From Zopfochytrium polystomum (taxonomy: Eukaryota; Chytridiomycota; Chytridiomycetes; Chytridiales; Chytridiaceae): a DNA stretch of 16,337 bases. The DNA lies in contig JAIVFJ010000654.1 of NCBI GenBank assembly GCA_025765615.1, positions 1 to 16,337 on the forward strand, written 5' to 3'. This document shows positions 1 through 8,513 of this stretch, in pieces. Below the pieces are notes generated by a model. The model searched no databases and had not been told where the DNA came from. It worked only from the letters and a program-made list of their open reading frames with translations. A program made the translations under genes and the position numbers. Numbering within the stretch: position 1 is the first letter of the stretch; each line of letters begins with the position of its first letter.

Positions 1-649
1 CCTGTCGCAGTCAATGGGTTGCTGCATGAGCAGCCAAAGGCCGCTAGGGCAGCACTCAGTTTGTCTGAGGTTCTGGGTTTGCAAGTGTGGCTGTACTGCA
101 AGACTGCGACTTCTCTTTCTTTCTGTCCTTCTTTGTCTGTCAGTGTGTCAGTGGCTCCGGGGCTAACACCCTGAGCTTTGTGACATGGCCTGCCACGCAA
201 TGTTCATTGTGGCATGCCACTCACCTTTCAATCCAGTGACAGATTGCCTTGTGGGACTACCAATATCCATTGAAGGCTTCGTCTTTAATTATTTTTTCCT
301 CTACTTCTTCTTCTTTTTTTTTTCTTTTTTTTTTTTTGGGCAAGGATTTTTTGTTGTTTTTTTTTTTTTTTTTTTTTTTGATTACAAGTCCACAGGCATC
401 CCCCAGCAGTTCAAGAAATTTCAAGTAAATTGAAGTTTCTTCGGATAAACCTGAATAAATGGTCTTTTCCTAGAAGTGTAACCCCGTTGTCCTCAACGTT
501 CGGTTTTTCTGATAATTAGTATTCAACTTTTTTACCTTCAACCTTGGAGAAACGATGGTGCGCTTTCGCTGGTCGACCTGGGCGGAGAGGACAAAAAAAA
601 AAAAAAAAAAAAAAAAGGGTTAAATAAAAGCGATTTCCCCCAACGATCC
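1..649. other. Non-coding upstream region with homopolymer tracts
   Basis: I see no convincing gene here. Long pyrimidine runs (mostly T) lie at about 304-380 and an A run of about 24 bases at 593-616. An AATAAA hexamer at about 454-459 on the + strand could be the polyadenylation signal of a gene lying left of the window, but no coding end is visible. The open frames across the T-runs are runs of Phe codons and are not believable proteins. The region just before 650 is the likely 5' flank of the membrane-protein gene that follows. Confidence 0.6.
187..218. repeat. Imperfect inverted repeat (hairpin)
   Basis: GGCCTGCCACGCAATG at 187-202 is nearly the reverse complement of CATTGTGGCATGCC at 205-218, separated by TT. 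One mismatch and a two-base bulge interrupt a stem of about 13 pairs. Function unknown. It could be a transcript hairpin, a binding-site palindrome or chance. Confidence 0.5.
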
Positions 650-2560
650 ATGCAGAAATTGTCACTCCCGCCTTCCCAGCCCCACGGCCCACCGACGCCG
701 CCCTCACCATCCTCCCTCTCGCTGCACCCGCTTCACCCGCTGCCCCTCGCCGCGCGCGCCCTCGCAATCTTCGTCATCTTCCTCGGTACCTTCACCGCCA
801 CCATGCTCGCCCTGGCTGCCTCGAAGATGCCCTCTTCCACTCCTCCCACCCGCCTCCCGCGCCGATCCACGTACTGGCCCCCTGACGGCGCCTCATTCTA
901 CGTCCTCGCTTGGTCGCTCTGCAGCAACGTCTCCAGCCTGCTCCTGTCCCACGCGTACCTCCTCGGCCGCTCGGAGGGTGAGCGCCGCCGCGTGAGAGCG
1001 GCGATCTGGGCGTTCAGCGGCTCGGCGGTTGCGGTTGCGATCAACTTGGTGGTGGCGGCAACGGCGGGCAGACGGGAGGTCGTCGTGGCGTGCTCGGCTG
1101 TGGCTAGGATTCCGAGTTATTTGGTTGGATGGGGGTTGGAGATCGCTCTCACACGCAACCCACCCATCCGAACGACACACCCCAAAAAAAAACAAAAAAA
1201 CCCAAACTAGGTCTGGCGGTCTTTGCATTCTACGTCCTCCACCACAACGACACGCACTTCCCCACCAAACTCGCAAAATGCTTCCTTCAGCTGGTGCAGG
1301 TCACGATGGAGCAAGCCTTCTTCTGGATCATCGTCGGCTACGTCGCCATCTCCTTCCGCAGCAACGACGACAACCGCGTCGCCATCGCCGCCCTCACCAC
1401 CCTGCTCATGGTCGCCGTCACCGCGCTTCAGGGCGCGCAGTTTAAGCAGCTGTCTGCTCATAATGTAAAGGGCGGCCGCGCTAAACCGGCGGAGCTGGGG
1501 AGGGGATGCAACGCTTGGGGCGAGCAGGGCGACGGTGGTTAGTGTCGCGGCGTCGGCGGTCGTGTCGGGCGACTTTTTGGGAAGCGCGGGCGACGTCGGG
1601 CAGGGGAATGACGACTTTGTACGCGCCATGGGGCGTCATTTGAGCCTGTCGGGAGGTATTGTCGAATCCGGTGCTCCTTTTTCTCCTTTCCTGGTTTGTT
1701 TCTTTCTTATCATCAAACTAACAACCAAACACCCCGACCTTTTGTTTCTCCCTCTTTTCCCGCAAGTCATATACCTCGCACCCACCGCAATGATCCTCCG
1801 CTACTGCGGCACCGACCCTTTCGCCTTTGCGCTCCTCGCCGTCCTCTTCATCGCCGCCAAACCCGCCCTCGCAATCGCCACAACAACCGCATCCGCCGTC
1901 AGCCAGCGAGCGCGCGCACGCAAGTCCGCGGCACGCACCGCCGGCGGCGGACAGTGAAGCCTCCATCCCACACCACCTACCACCACCGCCACCACCGCCC
2001 CTCCCCCCCTCGCAGCAACAGTCCTCGCATCCCTCGCCGCCCAAAACAGCTACTTCCTCTTCCACGACGCCGTCTCCGACGCCTGCGGCCTCGCCGCCGG
2101 CGTCGTCCTCGCCGCCGCCTTCCTCGCCCCCGACGCCCCCGCCACCCCGTCGCTGTCGCCCGACTGCCGCACCAGCCTCGACGGCACCACCGCCGCGGCC
2201 GCCGCGGGCGCGGCGCCGCGATGCTGGCGGCGCTGGTCGTGCAGGGCGTGGGGGTTGTCGGAGGAGTGAGGGCGGTGGCGGGGTGGATGGCGCGGCGGCG
2301 GCGGCGGAGGGATGTTGGGGATGAGGATGGCGGGCGCCGGCGGAGGTGGCGGCGGTGAGGGAGGGATGTTGGCGCGGGACGTGGGGGTCGGGGCGGAGGG
2401 TGGGGAGGTCGAAGGGGAGGTGGAGGAGGACGAAGAGCAGGCGGGCTTCGCGCCGCTGTGGGAGTCCGCGGGCGCGGGCGGGTTCGTGGCCGCCGGCGTC
2501 GCGGCGATGGTGTTGGCGTACGTGCGCGGGATCATCGGCGAGCCGTGCGGGCTGGCGTGA
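650..2560 (+). CDS. Polytopic membrane protein of unknown family (frame-broken gene model)
   Basis: Not recognised. A Pro/Ser-rich N-terminus starting at ATG 650 is followed by hydrophobic stretches that look like about ten membrane spans: around ALAIFVIFLGTFTATMLAL, FYVLAWSLCSNVSSLLLSHA, AIWAFSGSAVAVAINLVV, LAVFAFYVL, QAFFWIIVGYVAISF, VAIAALTTLLMVAVTAL, IYLAPTAMIL, PFAFALLAVLFIAA, then ACGLAAGVVLAAAFL, LAALVVQGVGVVGGV and FVAAGVAAMVLAYVRGI. Likely introns are about 1116-1210 (ends CTAG), 1656-1766 (GTATTG...CAAG, phase fits) and about 1954-2015 (GTGAAG...GCAG). An acidic Gly/Glu-rich loop precedes the last span; the stop is the TGA before 2561. Single-base frame changes are needed near 1466-1480, near the third intron, at about 2215 and at about 2310-2350, so the model is approximate. 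An alternative is two adjacent genes. Confident that it is a membrane protein; family unknown. Confidence 0.55.
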
Positions 2561-3351
2561 GCGCGAGTGTCGGCCGATCCCGGGTGAGGCGTCAGGGGGG
2601 CTGGAGAAGGAGCGAGGTTGTTGTGCGTTACCCCGCCGCACACCTACCTGTTGGACGGAGGGTTTGATTGTGGATTTAAAAGGGAAGGCTGTGAACGCCT
2701 TGGGGTGGGACACCAGTGGATGCGTGAATCCAGCTGTGTTTTTGAATCTTGTTTTGGTTCCAGAGGGATCAGAGACGTCGATGTTTCACCAGCTGAAAAA
2801 CTTGAGAACATATTTAGGAGAGTTGGGGGGAAATTTCGGTTTTCAATGAAAGAATCCCCAATCCCACGAGTGAGTGCCAAGTTTAAGAGGTGACCAAGCG
2901 ACTTTCCCTGGGTGATTCAAACACTCTCTCAACCGAGTGTTGTTACAGCAATAAGACTGGGACTTTTTCTTCTTGCCGGCCGGCAGCCCCTTTACCTACC
3001 TGGACGTGAGTGACCGACAAGCTGGGACTGACTTTATTTTGTGTGTGCACATATGCGTTTGGTGGAGATGGACGTCTCTGTCTTCTCTTTAGTCTCAGTC
3101 TCAGTCTCTCTGTTTGTCTCCGTCTCTGTCTCTGTCCTCTCGGAGTTCCCGGCTGCCTTTTTTGGGGGAGATTTTCGTGGACTGGAAGACTGGCACGCAG
3201 GTAGACAGGCAGACAGGCAGAGAGACAGACCAGACAAGCTTAGACAGACGCGTTCCAGCTCCGCAATTTCTGCCGCACGAAAGAGGGATCAAGCAAGGTC
3301 AACGAACTGTCATGGAAAAATAGCGGCGTTCGGGACGGCACTCGCTGCCAC

Positions 3352-3385
<34 letters not shown>

Positions 3386-3434
3386 CTCTCTCTCTCTCTC
3401 TCTCTGTCTCTGTCTCTGTCTCTGTCTCTCTCTG
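3352..3434. repeat. Compound (CA)n-(CT)n microsatellite
   Basis: About 30 bases of uninterrupted CA dinucleotides change directly into about 25 bases of CT and then TCTG-interspersed CT. It lies in the spacer upstream of the protease-like gene. Likely length-variable. Confidence 0.95.
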
Positions 3435-3600
3435 TTCCATCCATCTCTCAAGCCCTCAAGCCGCTTCCGTCACAGCGACTGCCCTGTCCTCCCTCCTCCT
3501 CCTCCGTGACAGCCAGCCGCGGCAAGCCCTCGTTCGCGGAACCTCAGTGAAAATCAAAAAAGGCGCATCAACAAGGTGCACACACCGCCACATCCCGCCA

Positions 3601-3653
3601 CACTCACTCACTCACACAACACACACACACACACACACACACACACCACACAC
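3601..3653. repeat. (CACT)n/(CA)n microsatellite
   Basis: CACT repeats run into about 30 bases of CA dinucleotides, ending right before a TATA-like sequence. It sits about 105-157 bases upstream of the next start codon, so it may fall in the core promoter of the protease-like gene. Confidence 0.9.
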
Positions 3654-3661
3654 ATAAATAG
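3652..3661 (+). promoter_or_regulatory. TATA-like box of the protease-like gene
   Basis: ACATAAATAG stands 97 bases before the ATG at 3758, at the edge of a CA repeat. The position is reasonable for a TATA element followed by a short 5' UTR. Inference from sequence only. Confidence 0.35.
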
Positions 3662-3757
3662 CGACACTTCAATCCTGCCACATCGCTATCTTCGCATCTC
3701 TCTCTCCCATCGCCTTCGCCTCCTCCCCCTTCGCCCCGCCTCATCACCATCGAACTG

Positions 3758-5039
3758 ATGGCCCGCATCGCCGCAACCGCCTCCGTGGCCCTGCTAGCCG
3801 CCGCCGTGACCCGCCGTCGCCGTCCCCGTCGCAACAGATCCAAAGCAACGCCCGTCCATCCCATCGAGTTCGGCGTCGGCCGCAACGACGACAAGTACTA
3901 CATCGCCCCGCGTGTCGTTCGAACAACCAGTCGTTCCCTTCTCCTCGTCTGACTTTGCGTCCGCCAGACACCTTCATCGCCGGCGCAGACTGCCGCTATA
4001 CCACCTCCAACGGCCTCCTGCACCGCATCGCCCGCCGACACGCCTTCACCACCACCGCCGCCACCCGCCTGTGGGACCCGTCCACCCACGTCTTTGGCAC
4101 CGTCGTCGGCGAGGGCGGCGTCCCTCGGCCGCATGGCGAACCTCTCCACCGTCCTCGGCGACCAGGCCTCTCCCCTCCCCGCCTTCCCCACCCCGATCAT
4201 CTACTCCGCCGCCCTCAACGAGTTCCAGGACTACTCCTTCGCCGGCCTCCTCGGCCTCGCCATGCCAAACGTCAGTCGGCGTCCACTGGCTCTACGGCTC
4301 CCCTCCGGCTCTTCGAAGCCTCGTCGAATCCGCCGCGTCGACGCCCCCCCGCTCTTCTCCGCGACCTTCCCGCGCTTGAACGACCCGGACTCGGCCCCCC
4401 GCCGGGCCCGCCTGACCCTCGGCTGGTACTACGACGAGGAGGAACCCGTCGCCTTCACAAACGTCACCCCGATCATCAACTTCAACTACGACTCGCTCCC
4501 CGAAACTTACAGAACTGGAACGTGCAACAATGACCGGCATCCGCGATCAACGGCGTCGAGGTCCCGCTGGTCAACGGCTCCATCGCCCCGCCAACGGTCC
4601 TGGGTCTCGTCGACTCGGGCGACCAGTTCGTCGGCTTCCGCTCCGCACAGATCGACGCCATGGCCCCGCTGATGCCCGGCTTCCGCGACCTCGGCGCGTA
4701 CACCCAGGTCGAGTGGCCCTGCGACCAGCCGCAGCTGATCGAGGTCGCCGTCGGCGACCAGTGGCTCCCCATCGACCCCTCGACCTCCTCGTCCCCGGCA
4801 AGCACCGGGTCGTCAACGGCACCGTCTACTGCCAGGGCGGCATGAACGCCTGGGACCGCTGGTTCGGCGACGCCATCCTCGGCGTGCCGTTCCTCAGGAG
4901 CGTGTTGTCGGTCTTTGACTACGGATCCACCGACCTCGCGTCCCCCGCGCCGCGCGTCGGCTTCGCCCCGCGCGTCGACAGGGACAGGGCGATCGCGGAC
5001 TATGCGGGGAAGTACAAGAAGAGGGTCGGGTTGGAGTGA
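3758..5039 (+). CDS. Secreted pepsin-like aspartic protease family (A1) protein, frame-broken, intronless
   Basis: A1 proteases are two-lobed endopeptidases with one catalytic Asp per lobe. After a signal-peptide-like start (MARIAATASVALLAAAV) come IEFGVGRNDDKYYIAP, the first active-site region SDFASADTFIAGADC, FAGLLGLAMPN (psi-loop GLLGLA), LTLGWYYDEEEPVAF, NGVEVPLVNGS, the second active-site loop VLGLVDSGDQFVGF and the family-typical end AILGVPFLRSVLSVFDYG...RVGFAPRVD. Length is about 427 codons, normal for the family. The second motif is canonical (D-S-G), but the first reads D-F-A-S where D-T-G-S is expected, so catalysis is doubtful. No intron is needed, unlike the neighbours. Nine single-base frame changes are required (about 3925, 3967, 4117, 4275, 4345, 4507, 4527, 4546 and 4770), several in C runs. 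Either an uncorrected sequence or a recent pseudogene. The start ATG has G at +4. Family assignment is firm from the C-terminal lobe. Confidence 0.8.
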
Positions 5040-5441
5040 ACACACCCCTTAAGAAAAAGAGTAGTGTGTGCTGGGGTTTGTTTTTGTGTTGTCCCGGTGG
5101 CGGGGTTCAGCCCCTTTTTTTTTCATGAAGCATTTTTTAGAATTTCTCCTTCCCATTCTTTGCGCCCCAACCCTCTCGGTCTCTCTTCGCTTTTTTTCGT
5201 TTGCTTTGTCAACCTGTCACCGAACCTCAAAATCTTGAAAAAGAAGACCACCTGGCTTACGCCTCCCTTGATTAAGGGAAAGATTGTTTGAATACCGTCG
5301 GGGGTGTGAGCTGGCGTGTCTGGTTGTGCGTGTGTGCTGTGTGCGTGTGTGTGTGTGTGTGTATGTGTTGTGTGTGTGTGTGTGAGGCGGCTTGGGAGAG
5401 TCACCGACCGCAAAGAGCATCATTTTTAGTTTATTTGTGAT
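5040..5441. other. 3' flank of the protease-like gene with a GT repeat
   Basis: A short AT-richer stretch follows the TGA stop, with a GAAAAAGAAGA segment and then a GT microsatellite. No gene seen. It is probably 3' UTR and terminator DNA. Confidence 0.6.
5330..5385. repeat. (GT)n microsatellite
   Basis: Interrupted GT dinucleotides (GTGTGTGC, then GTGTGTGTGTATGTGTTGTGTG) run over about 55 bases. Non-coding; the open frames reading it as Thr-His repeats on the other strand are artefacts. Confidence 0.9.
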
Positions 5442-5756
5442 ATGAAGCACGTATGCAGGTTAGGACACACTCGTTTTTTGAGCGTCTCCCTGGAATCGAA
5501 GACGAACAATGAGCGCCTCAGTGAAACTGCCTCCATGAAAGTCTCGACTAAAAAGGACGCCCTTCTTCGCGCTCTTGGCCTCGTCCTGCCGTTCTGTCGA
5601 CGATCGCCAACGTTTGTAGATGACATCGCGTTACGTCTTGCGTGGGCTGTTTTAGAACAGTCAATTATGTTGACTGGCTATAGTGGGGAAAAGTATAAGC
5701 CGCAGGTGCGACGACGACGAGTAAGTCTTTTCCACATAGTAGTCTTAATTGAGTAA
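5442..5756 (+). CDS. Hypothetical open frame, possible first exon
   Basis: Not recognised. A 104-codon frame begins ATG AAG CAC and contains a hydrophobic-plus-charged part (ALLRALGLVLPFCRR, ALRLAWAVLEQSIML). A perfect donor consensus GTAAGT lies at about 5721, right after three Arg codons, so the last dozen codons may be intron and this may be the first exon of a spliced gene reaching to 6673. A 7-bp perfect inverted repeat (CAGTCAA/TTGACTG, 5658-5676) lies inside it. The DNA here is less GC-rich than the recognisable genes. Could equally be a chance open frame. Confidence 0.25.
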   Translation: MKHVCRLGHTRFLSVSLESKTNNERLSETASMKVSTKKDALLRALGLVLPFCRRSPTFVDDIALRLAWAVLEQSIMLTGYSGEKYKPQVRRRRVSLFHIVVLIE

Positions 5757-5964
5757 GGGGAGGCGCCCTCCCGCGAACGTTATGGAGCGAGGATCCTCAA
5801 CGTCATCGCATTCAATGTCGCCGACGACGAATATAATGCACGGGAGAGCCGCCTTTGCCCGTTCTAAAACCTCCTCAGTGGAGGACCTCTCCGCTCTCCG
5901 GGTCGAATACTTCCGCCGCGGTCCCCTCGTCTTCGCAGAGTTTTCGTCGTTCGCCTGTCTGTAG
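5749..5964 (+). CDS. Hypothetical open frame, possible internal exon
   Basis: Not recognised. This 71-codon frame contains MERGSSTSSHSMSPTTN and ALRVEYFRRGPLVFAEFSS. It lies between the frames at 5442 and 6041 in a different phase, and could be joined to them by splicing. A 113-codon frame on the opposite strand (5745-6086) overlaps it completely, and I cannot tell from sequence alone which strand, if either, is coding. Confidence 0.2.
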   Translation: MSKGRRPPANVMERGSSTSSHSMSPTTNIMHGRAAFARSKTSSVEDLSALRVEYFRRGPLVFAEFSSFACL

Positions 5965-6040
5965 TCAACTGGGAATTTAACTTTAAGTGCATCGCCGCCC
6001 CAGGTGTATTTACACCGAACCTGCGAAAACCCGCATATGA

Positions 6041-6673
6041 ATGAACGACTTTTTGGGTCCCCCCAGCTCACAAAGGAAAAAGACACGTCGCTTGACCACT
6101 AAAGCCGACCCGGCACTCGCTCGCAAACGCCTCCTTTATTACCCCTCAGCGCCTCCACAATATTTTCAAAGTCCTTCTCTCCTCCCTCGGCCGACCCGCG
6201 ATACGGCAGCGGCCCTCAAATCGCCCCCCACCCCCGCCAAGGGAGCCGACGTTACCGACGCCGAAGCAGACAATATCCCGCGTCGGCCAAGTACCGAAAG
6301 ATGCGTCGCAAACCCACTTGGATCTTCCTGCGAATGCGTTCAGGCGGGTATGGATGACGTTGAAAACAAGGTGAGACTACAAACGTTCTACGATCTTCAT
6401 GTAGTCGCCGTTAGCGGAGGGATCACGTCTTCTTTTGCGGTTTCCACGTTGTTGCCGTCGGCGGCTAATGACTCGATTACTAAAGCGCCCAACTCTAGCA
6501 TCTTGGCAATACGCTTGTTGGGAGAAGATAAGGGGGCAGTGGCGGCTTTAATCCAAGTGGTTGATCAGGCTGCACCCATCCATACCTTCTCGATGCCTGG
6601 ACTTGAATTAGGAGCGTATCTGTCATGGCGTGTCACGCTCAGCGCAGGCTATTTGATTAGACAAAACAATTAA
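6041..6673 (+). CDS. Hypothetical protein, 210 codons
   Basis: Not recognised. It is the longest uninterrupted frame in the 5.4-6.7 kb segment. The first half is basic and Pro-rich (SSQRKKTRRLTTKADPALARKR and Pro/Ser stretches). The second half is more protein-like, with mixed hydrophobic segments (DLHVVAVSGGITSSFAV, SSILAIRLLGEDKGAVAAL, GLELGAYLSWRVTL) ending YLIRQNN before TAA. Unlike the other genes, codon third positions are not strongly GC-biased. It needs no intron, although it may be the last exon of a gene starting near 5442. No known domain or motif seen. Confidence 0.3.
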   Translation: MNDFLGPPSSQRKKTRRLTTKADPALARKRLLYYPSAPPQYFQSPSLLPRPTRDTAAALKSPPTPAKGADVTDAEADNIPRRPSTERCVANPLGSSCECVQAGMDDVENKVRLQTFYDLHVVAVSGGITSSFAVSTLLPSAANDSITKAPNSSILAIRLLGEDKGAVAALIQVVDQAAPIHTFSMPGLELGAYLSWRVTLSAGYLIRQNN

Positions 6674-7054
6674 AACAGCATTCTTTGTACAGTCATTATC
6701 ATACACCATGAGATTTAGGCTGACGTTGAGCCGGGGTGACAATTGGCTTGGTTGAGGTCGAAGGGGGTACACATCCACTCACTTTTGGATAAAGCCTGTC
6801 TCGTAAATAGGAATGTCGGCCTAGGTGGGTGAGGTTTGGGGCGATTAATTTTGGTGGTAGTTCAAAACGCGATTAGACGAAGATTGCAACGGCGGAGCAG
6901 AGAGAAACATTCTGTGTGTGCAATTTCAAGGGGCCCGTTCTGGTGCGGATGGTCGCCGCGGGGGGGGTGGTTGAGTTCGCGGGCATGTTGAAGCTCTGCT
7001 CGACAAGGCAGGATGCGTATTTACCTCGCGTACTGCCTTCCACGGGAGATGATC

Positions 7055-7077
7055 TGATCGATCGATCGGTCAATCGG

Positions 7078-7115
<38 letters not shown>
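7055..7115. repeat. (GATC)n-(CAAT)n tetranucleotide repeat
   Basis: GATCGATCGATC passes through GGTCAATC into about nine tandem CAAT units. Simple tandem repeat; likely length-polymorphic. Confidence 0.95.
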
Positions 7116-7117
<2 letters not shown>

Positions 7118-7809
7118 GATATTTTGTTCGTTTCGTTTCGATCGTGTTTGTTCGTCTGGTAGCGGGCGTTGGGGCCGGGGAGGGGCGCGGTGGACAAGTC
7201 CGACTGGTCGTCGTGACAAGGTTGGCTAATCGTGCAATCTATCTTGGCAGCGTTGGCAAGGAACCCGCATGAGCGAGCCAAACGGATTTCGCTCCATATG
7301 TGCATCCCCACGCGAAAAAAGGGGAAAAGGCGCGTGCAAGGCAACGCTCCCGGACTGGGACTGCCAGAAATAATTTTTATTTTTTATTTTTTTTTTTTTT
7401 TTGGAAACGAGAGTTGGTACCAAAGCTGTGCGAGGCCAGAGTTTGTGCCCATCAGCTTTCACTCCGCTCGCCAAACGACGGCGCGACAATGTTATAATCT
7501 TCCGTCGGCCAGCGCGGGACACCGGCCGCGCGCGCAGGCCTCGTCGCTAATAATGACCTGGGACGAGACGAGATGAGAGGCAGCCCGCCCGGGGGGTTCC
7601 CGCTCATCCAACATCGGCCCACTCTGCTGTCGTTCGAAGAAGGGCCGCGCGCGCGTGCGCTTGGTGGAAGTCGTTCGTCGCCGCTGCTGCTCGCGGGTGG
7701 GTCGTCGGCGGGAACGTCGGCGGGAAGCGCACAACGCACTGGCGCTCCCGGCGCGAGTCTTGCCGCGTCTGGTCGGAAGCGTCTCTGTCCTCCGTGCTCG
7801 GACACGATC

Positions 7810-7880
7810 GAGACAGAGAGACAGACACACCGACAGACAGACAGTTAGACAGGTAGACAGACAGACAGACAGACAGATGG
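7810..7880. repeat. (ACAG)n tetranucleotide repeat
   Basis: Imperfect ACAG units (with ACAGAGAG, ACACCGACAG and TTAGACAGGTAG variants) become perfect over the last five or six copies. The related GACAGGCA run at about 3200-3235 shows the same motif class elsewhere in the window. Confidence 0.9.
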
Positions 7881-7926
7881 ACACACGTAGGAGAGAGATC
7901 GCGCGTCAGAGCTGATCTGTTAGAAA

Positions 7927-7938
7927 TGCTGACGCGGC
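7927..7938 (+). promoter_or_regulatory. TGCTGACGCGGC element, copy 1
   Basis: The 12-mer occurs again at 8159-8170, both on the + strand and both upstream of the reductase TATA box (about 410 and 180 bases away). It contains TGCTGAC plus TGACNNNGC, the core form of the antioxidant response/Maf recognition element in animals. A role in this organism is only a suggestion. Confidence 0.3.
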
Positions 7939-8158
7939 GGGCCTGTGGGGGACTCGGGTAATGCCGTTGTTCGCTTTGGGGTCGGGAAGAGGGTAGTAGT
8001 GGAAGTGGATGATTGGATCGATGGATAAGATGGAAGTGGATGTCTGGTGAAGATGTTATTCAAATTGAGTTTACCCGGGCATGCCGCCCCTCGGAGGAGG
8101 TTGGAGGGTGTTTAGCGGGCGTGCGGTTTGTGTGCATGCGTACGAACTGTACGCCGCA

Positions 8159-8170
8159 TGCTGACGCGGC
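8159..8170 (+). promoter_or_regulatory. TGCTGACGCGGC element, copy 2
   Basis: Identical to 7927-7938; the identity extends one A further 5', giving 13 bases. The copy overlaps the right arm of an imperfect hairpin in which GCATGCG (8134-8140) pairs with CGCATGC (8155-8161). Confidence 0.3.
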
Positions 8171-8346
8171 AGAAGGCCAGGTTTCGGAGGGATTCATTTT
8201 GAGTCGCCCGAAAGGTTCAAACTTTTCTTTTCTCGCTTTTTCAATAACTGAAGTGGTGTTCAATCGGTTTTCAGGGTTTTTGGGCAGCCTCCGAGGTCTG
8301 GCTGAAGGCTGGCCGGATCCTCGTAGGAATCAGAAAACGAGAAAGG

Positions 8347-8355
8347 TATAAAAAG
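8347..8355 (+). promoter_or_regulatory. TATA box of the aldo-keto reductase gene
   Basis: TATAAAAAG is a near-perfect TATA consensus, 167 bases before the ATG at 8514. It is followed by a C-rich stretch that would form the 5' UTR. The best core-promoter match in the window. Confidence 0.65.
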
Positions 8356-8513
8356 CTCCCCTACTGAGCCACCCTCGCACCACGCGTAGGAGACCTACAC
8401 CCCCCCCAACCCACACCTCCCCACTCCCTTCCTTTCTCGTGAGCCGCTGCGCAGTCGTCCGTCCGTCAACCACATCCCATCCATCCCTACCAAGAAATCA
8501 CAACAAGCACACC

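Larger units (their letters stand above)
2561..3757. other. Spacer with simple-sequence repeats
   Basis: No convincing gene. The left part (2561-3000) is probably the 3' UTR of the membrane-protein gene. The right part is dominated by low-complexity DNA: CT/TCTG runs at about 3090-3140, a GACAGGCA-type run at about 3200-3235, a CA-then-CT microsatellite at about 3352-3434 and another CA run at about 3601-3653. The small open frames here are translations of these repeats. A TATA-like site closes the region before the next gene. Confidence 0.7.
6674..8513. other. Long upstream region of the aldo-keto reductase gene
   Basis: About 1.8 kb without a convincing gene. It holds a CAAT tetranucleotide repeat (about 7055-7115), a T-run at about 7376-7402, a very GC-rich stretch with GTCGGCGGGAA-type short repeats (about 7690-7730), an ACAG repeat (about 7810-7880), two copies of TGCTGACGCGGC (7927-7938 and 8159-8170), and a TATA box at 8347. 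The C-rich stretch at 8395-8470 is probably 5' UTR. Small open frames here translate repeats or GC-rich DNA. Confidence 0.6.

Noticed and set aside
590..616. A-run as the poly-A tail of a retroelement insertion
   Set aside because: No target-site duplication or upstream element was found. Similar homopolymers are scattered through the window, including in introns.
1696..2358. 220-codon + strand Arg/Pro-rich frame
   Set aside because: Mostly an off-frame reading of the membrane-protein gene; only its last part (from about 2221, LAALVVQGVGVVGGV) seems to be true coding frame after a base error.
1718..2713. 331-codon minus-strand open frame
   Set aside because: Ala/Arg/Gly/Pro-rich, without domain-like sequence, opposite a + strand frame with clear membrane spans. 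A GC-rich shadow.
2618..2893. 91-codon + strand frame after the membrane-protein gene
   Set aside because: No recognisable feature, no supporting splice or promoter signal; probably 3' UTR.
5658..5676. CAGTCAA/TTGACTG inverted repeat as a transposon end or terminator
   Set aside because: Only seven pairs with a five-base loop, no partner copy and no flanking duplication seen.
5745..6086. 113-codon minus-strand frame as a gene
   Set aside because: Fully overlaps + strand frames of similar quality and resembles no known protein; mentioned only as an ambiguity.
7810..7880. CRISPR-like array
   Set aside because: Units are four bases long without spacers; simple tandem repeat in a eukaryotic genome.
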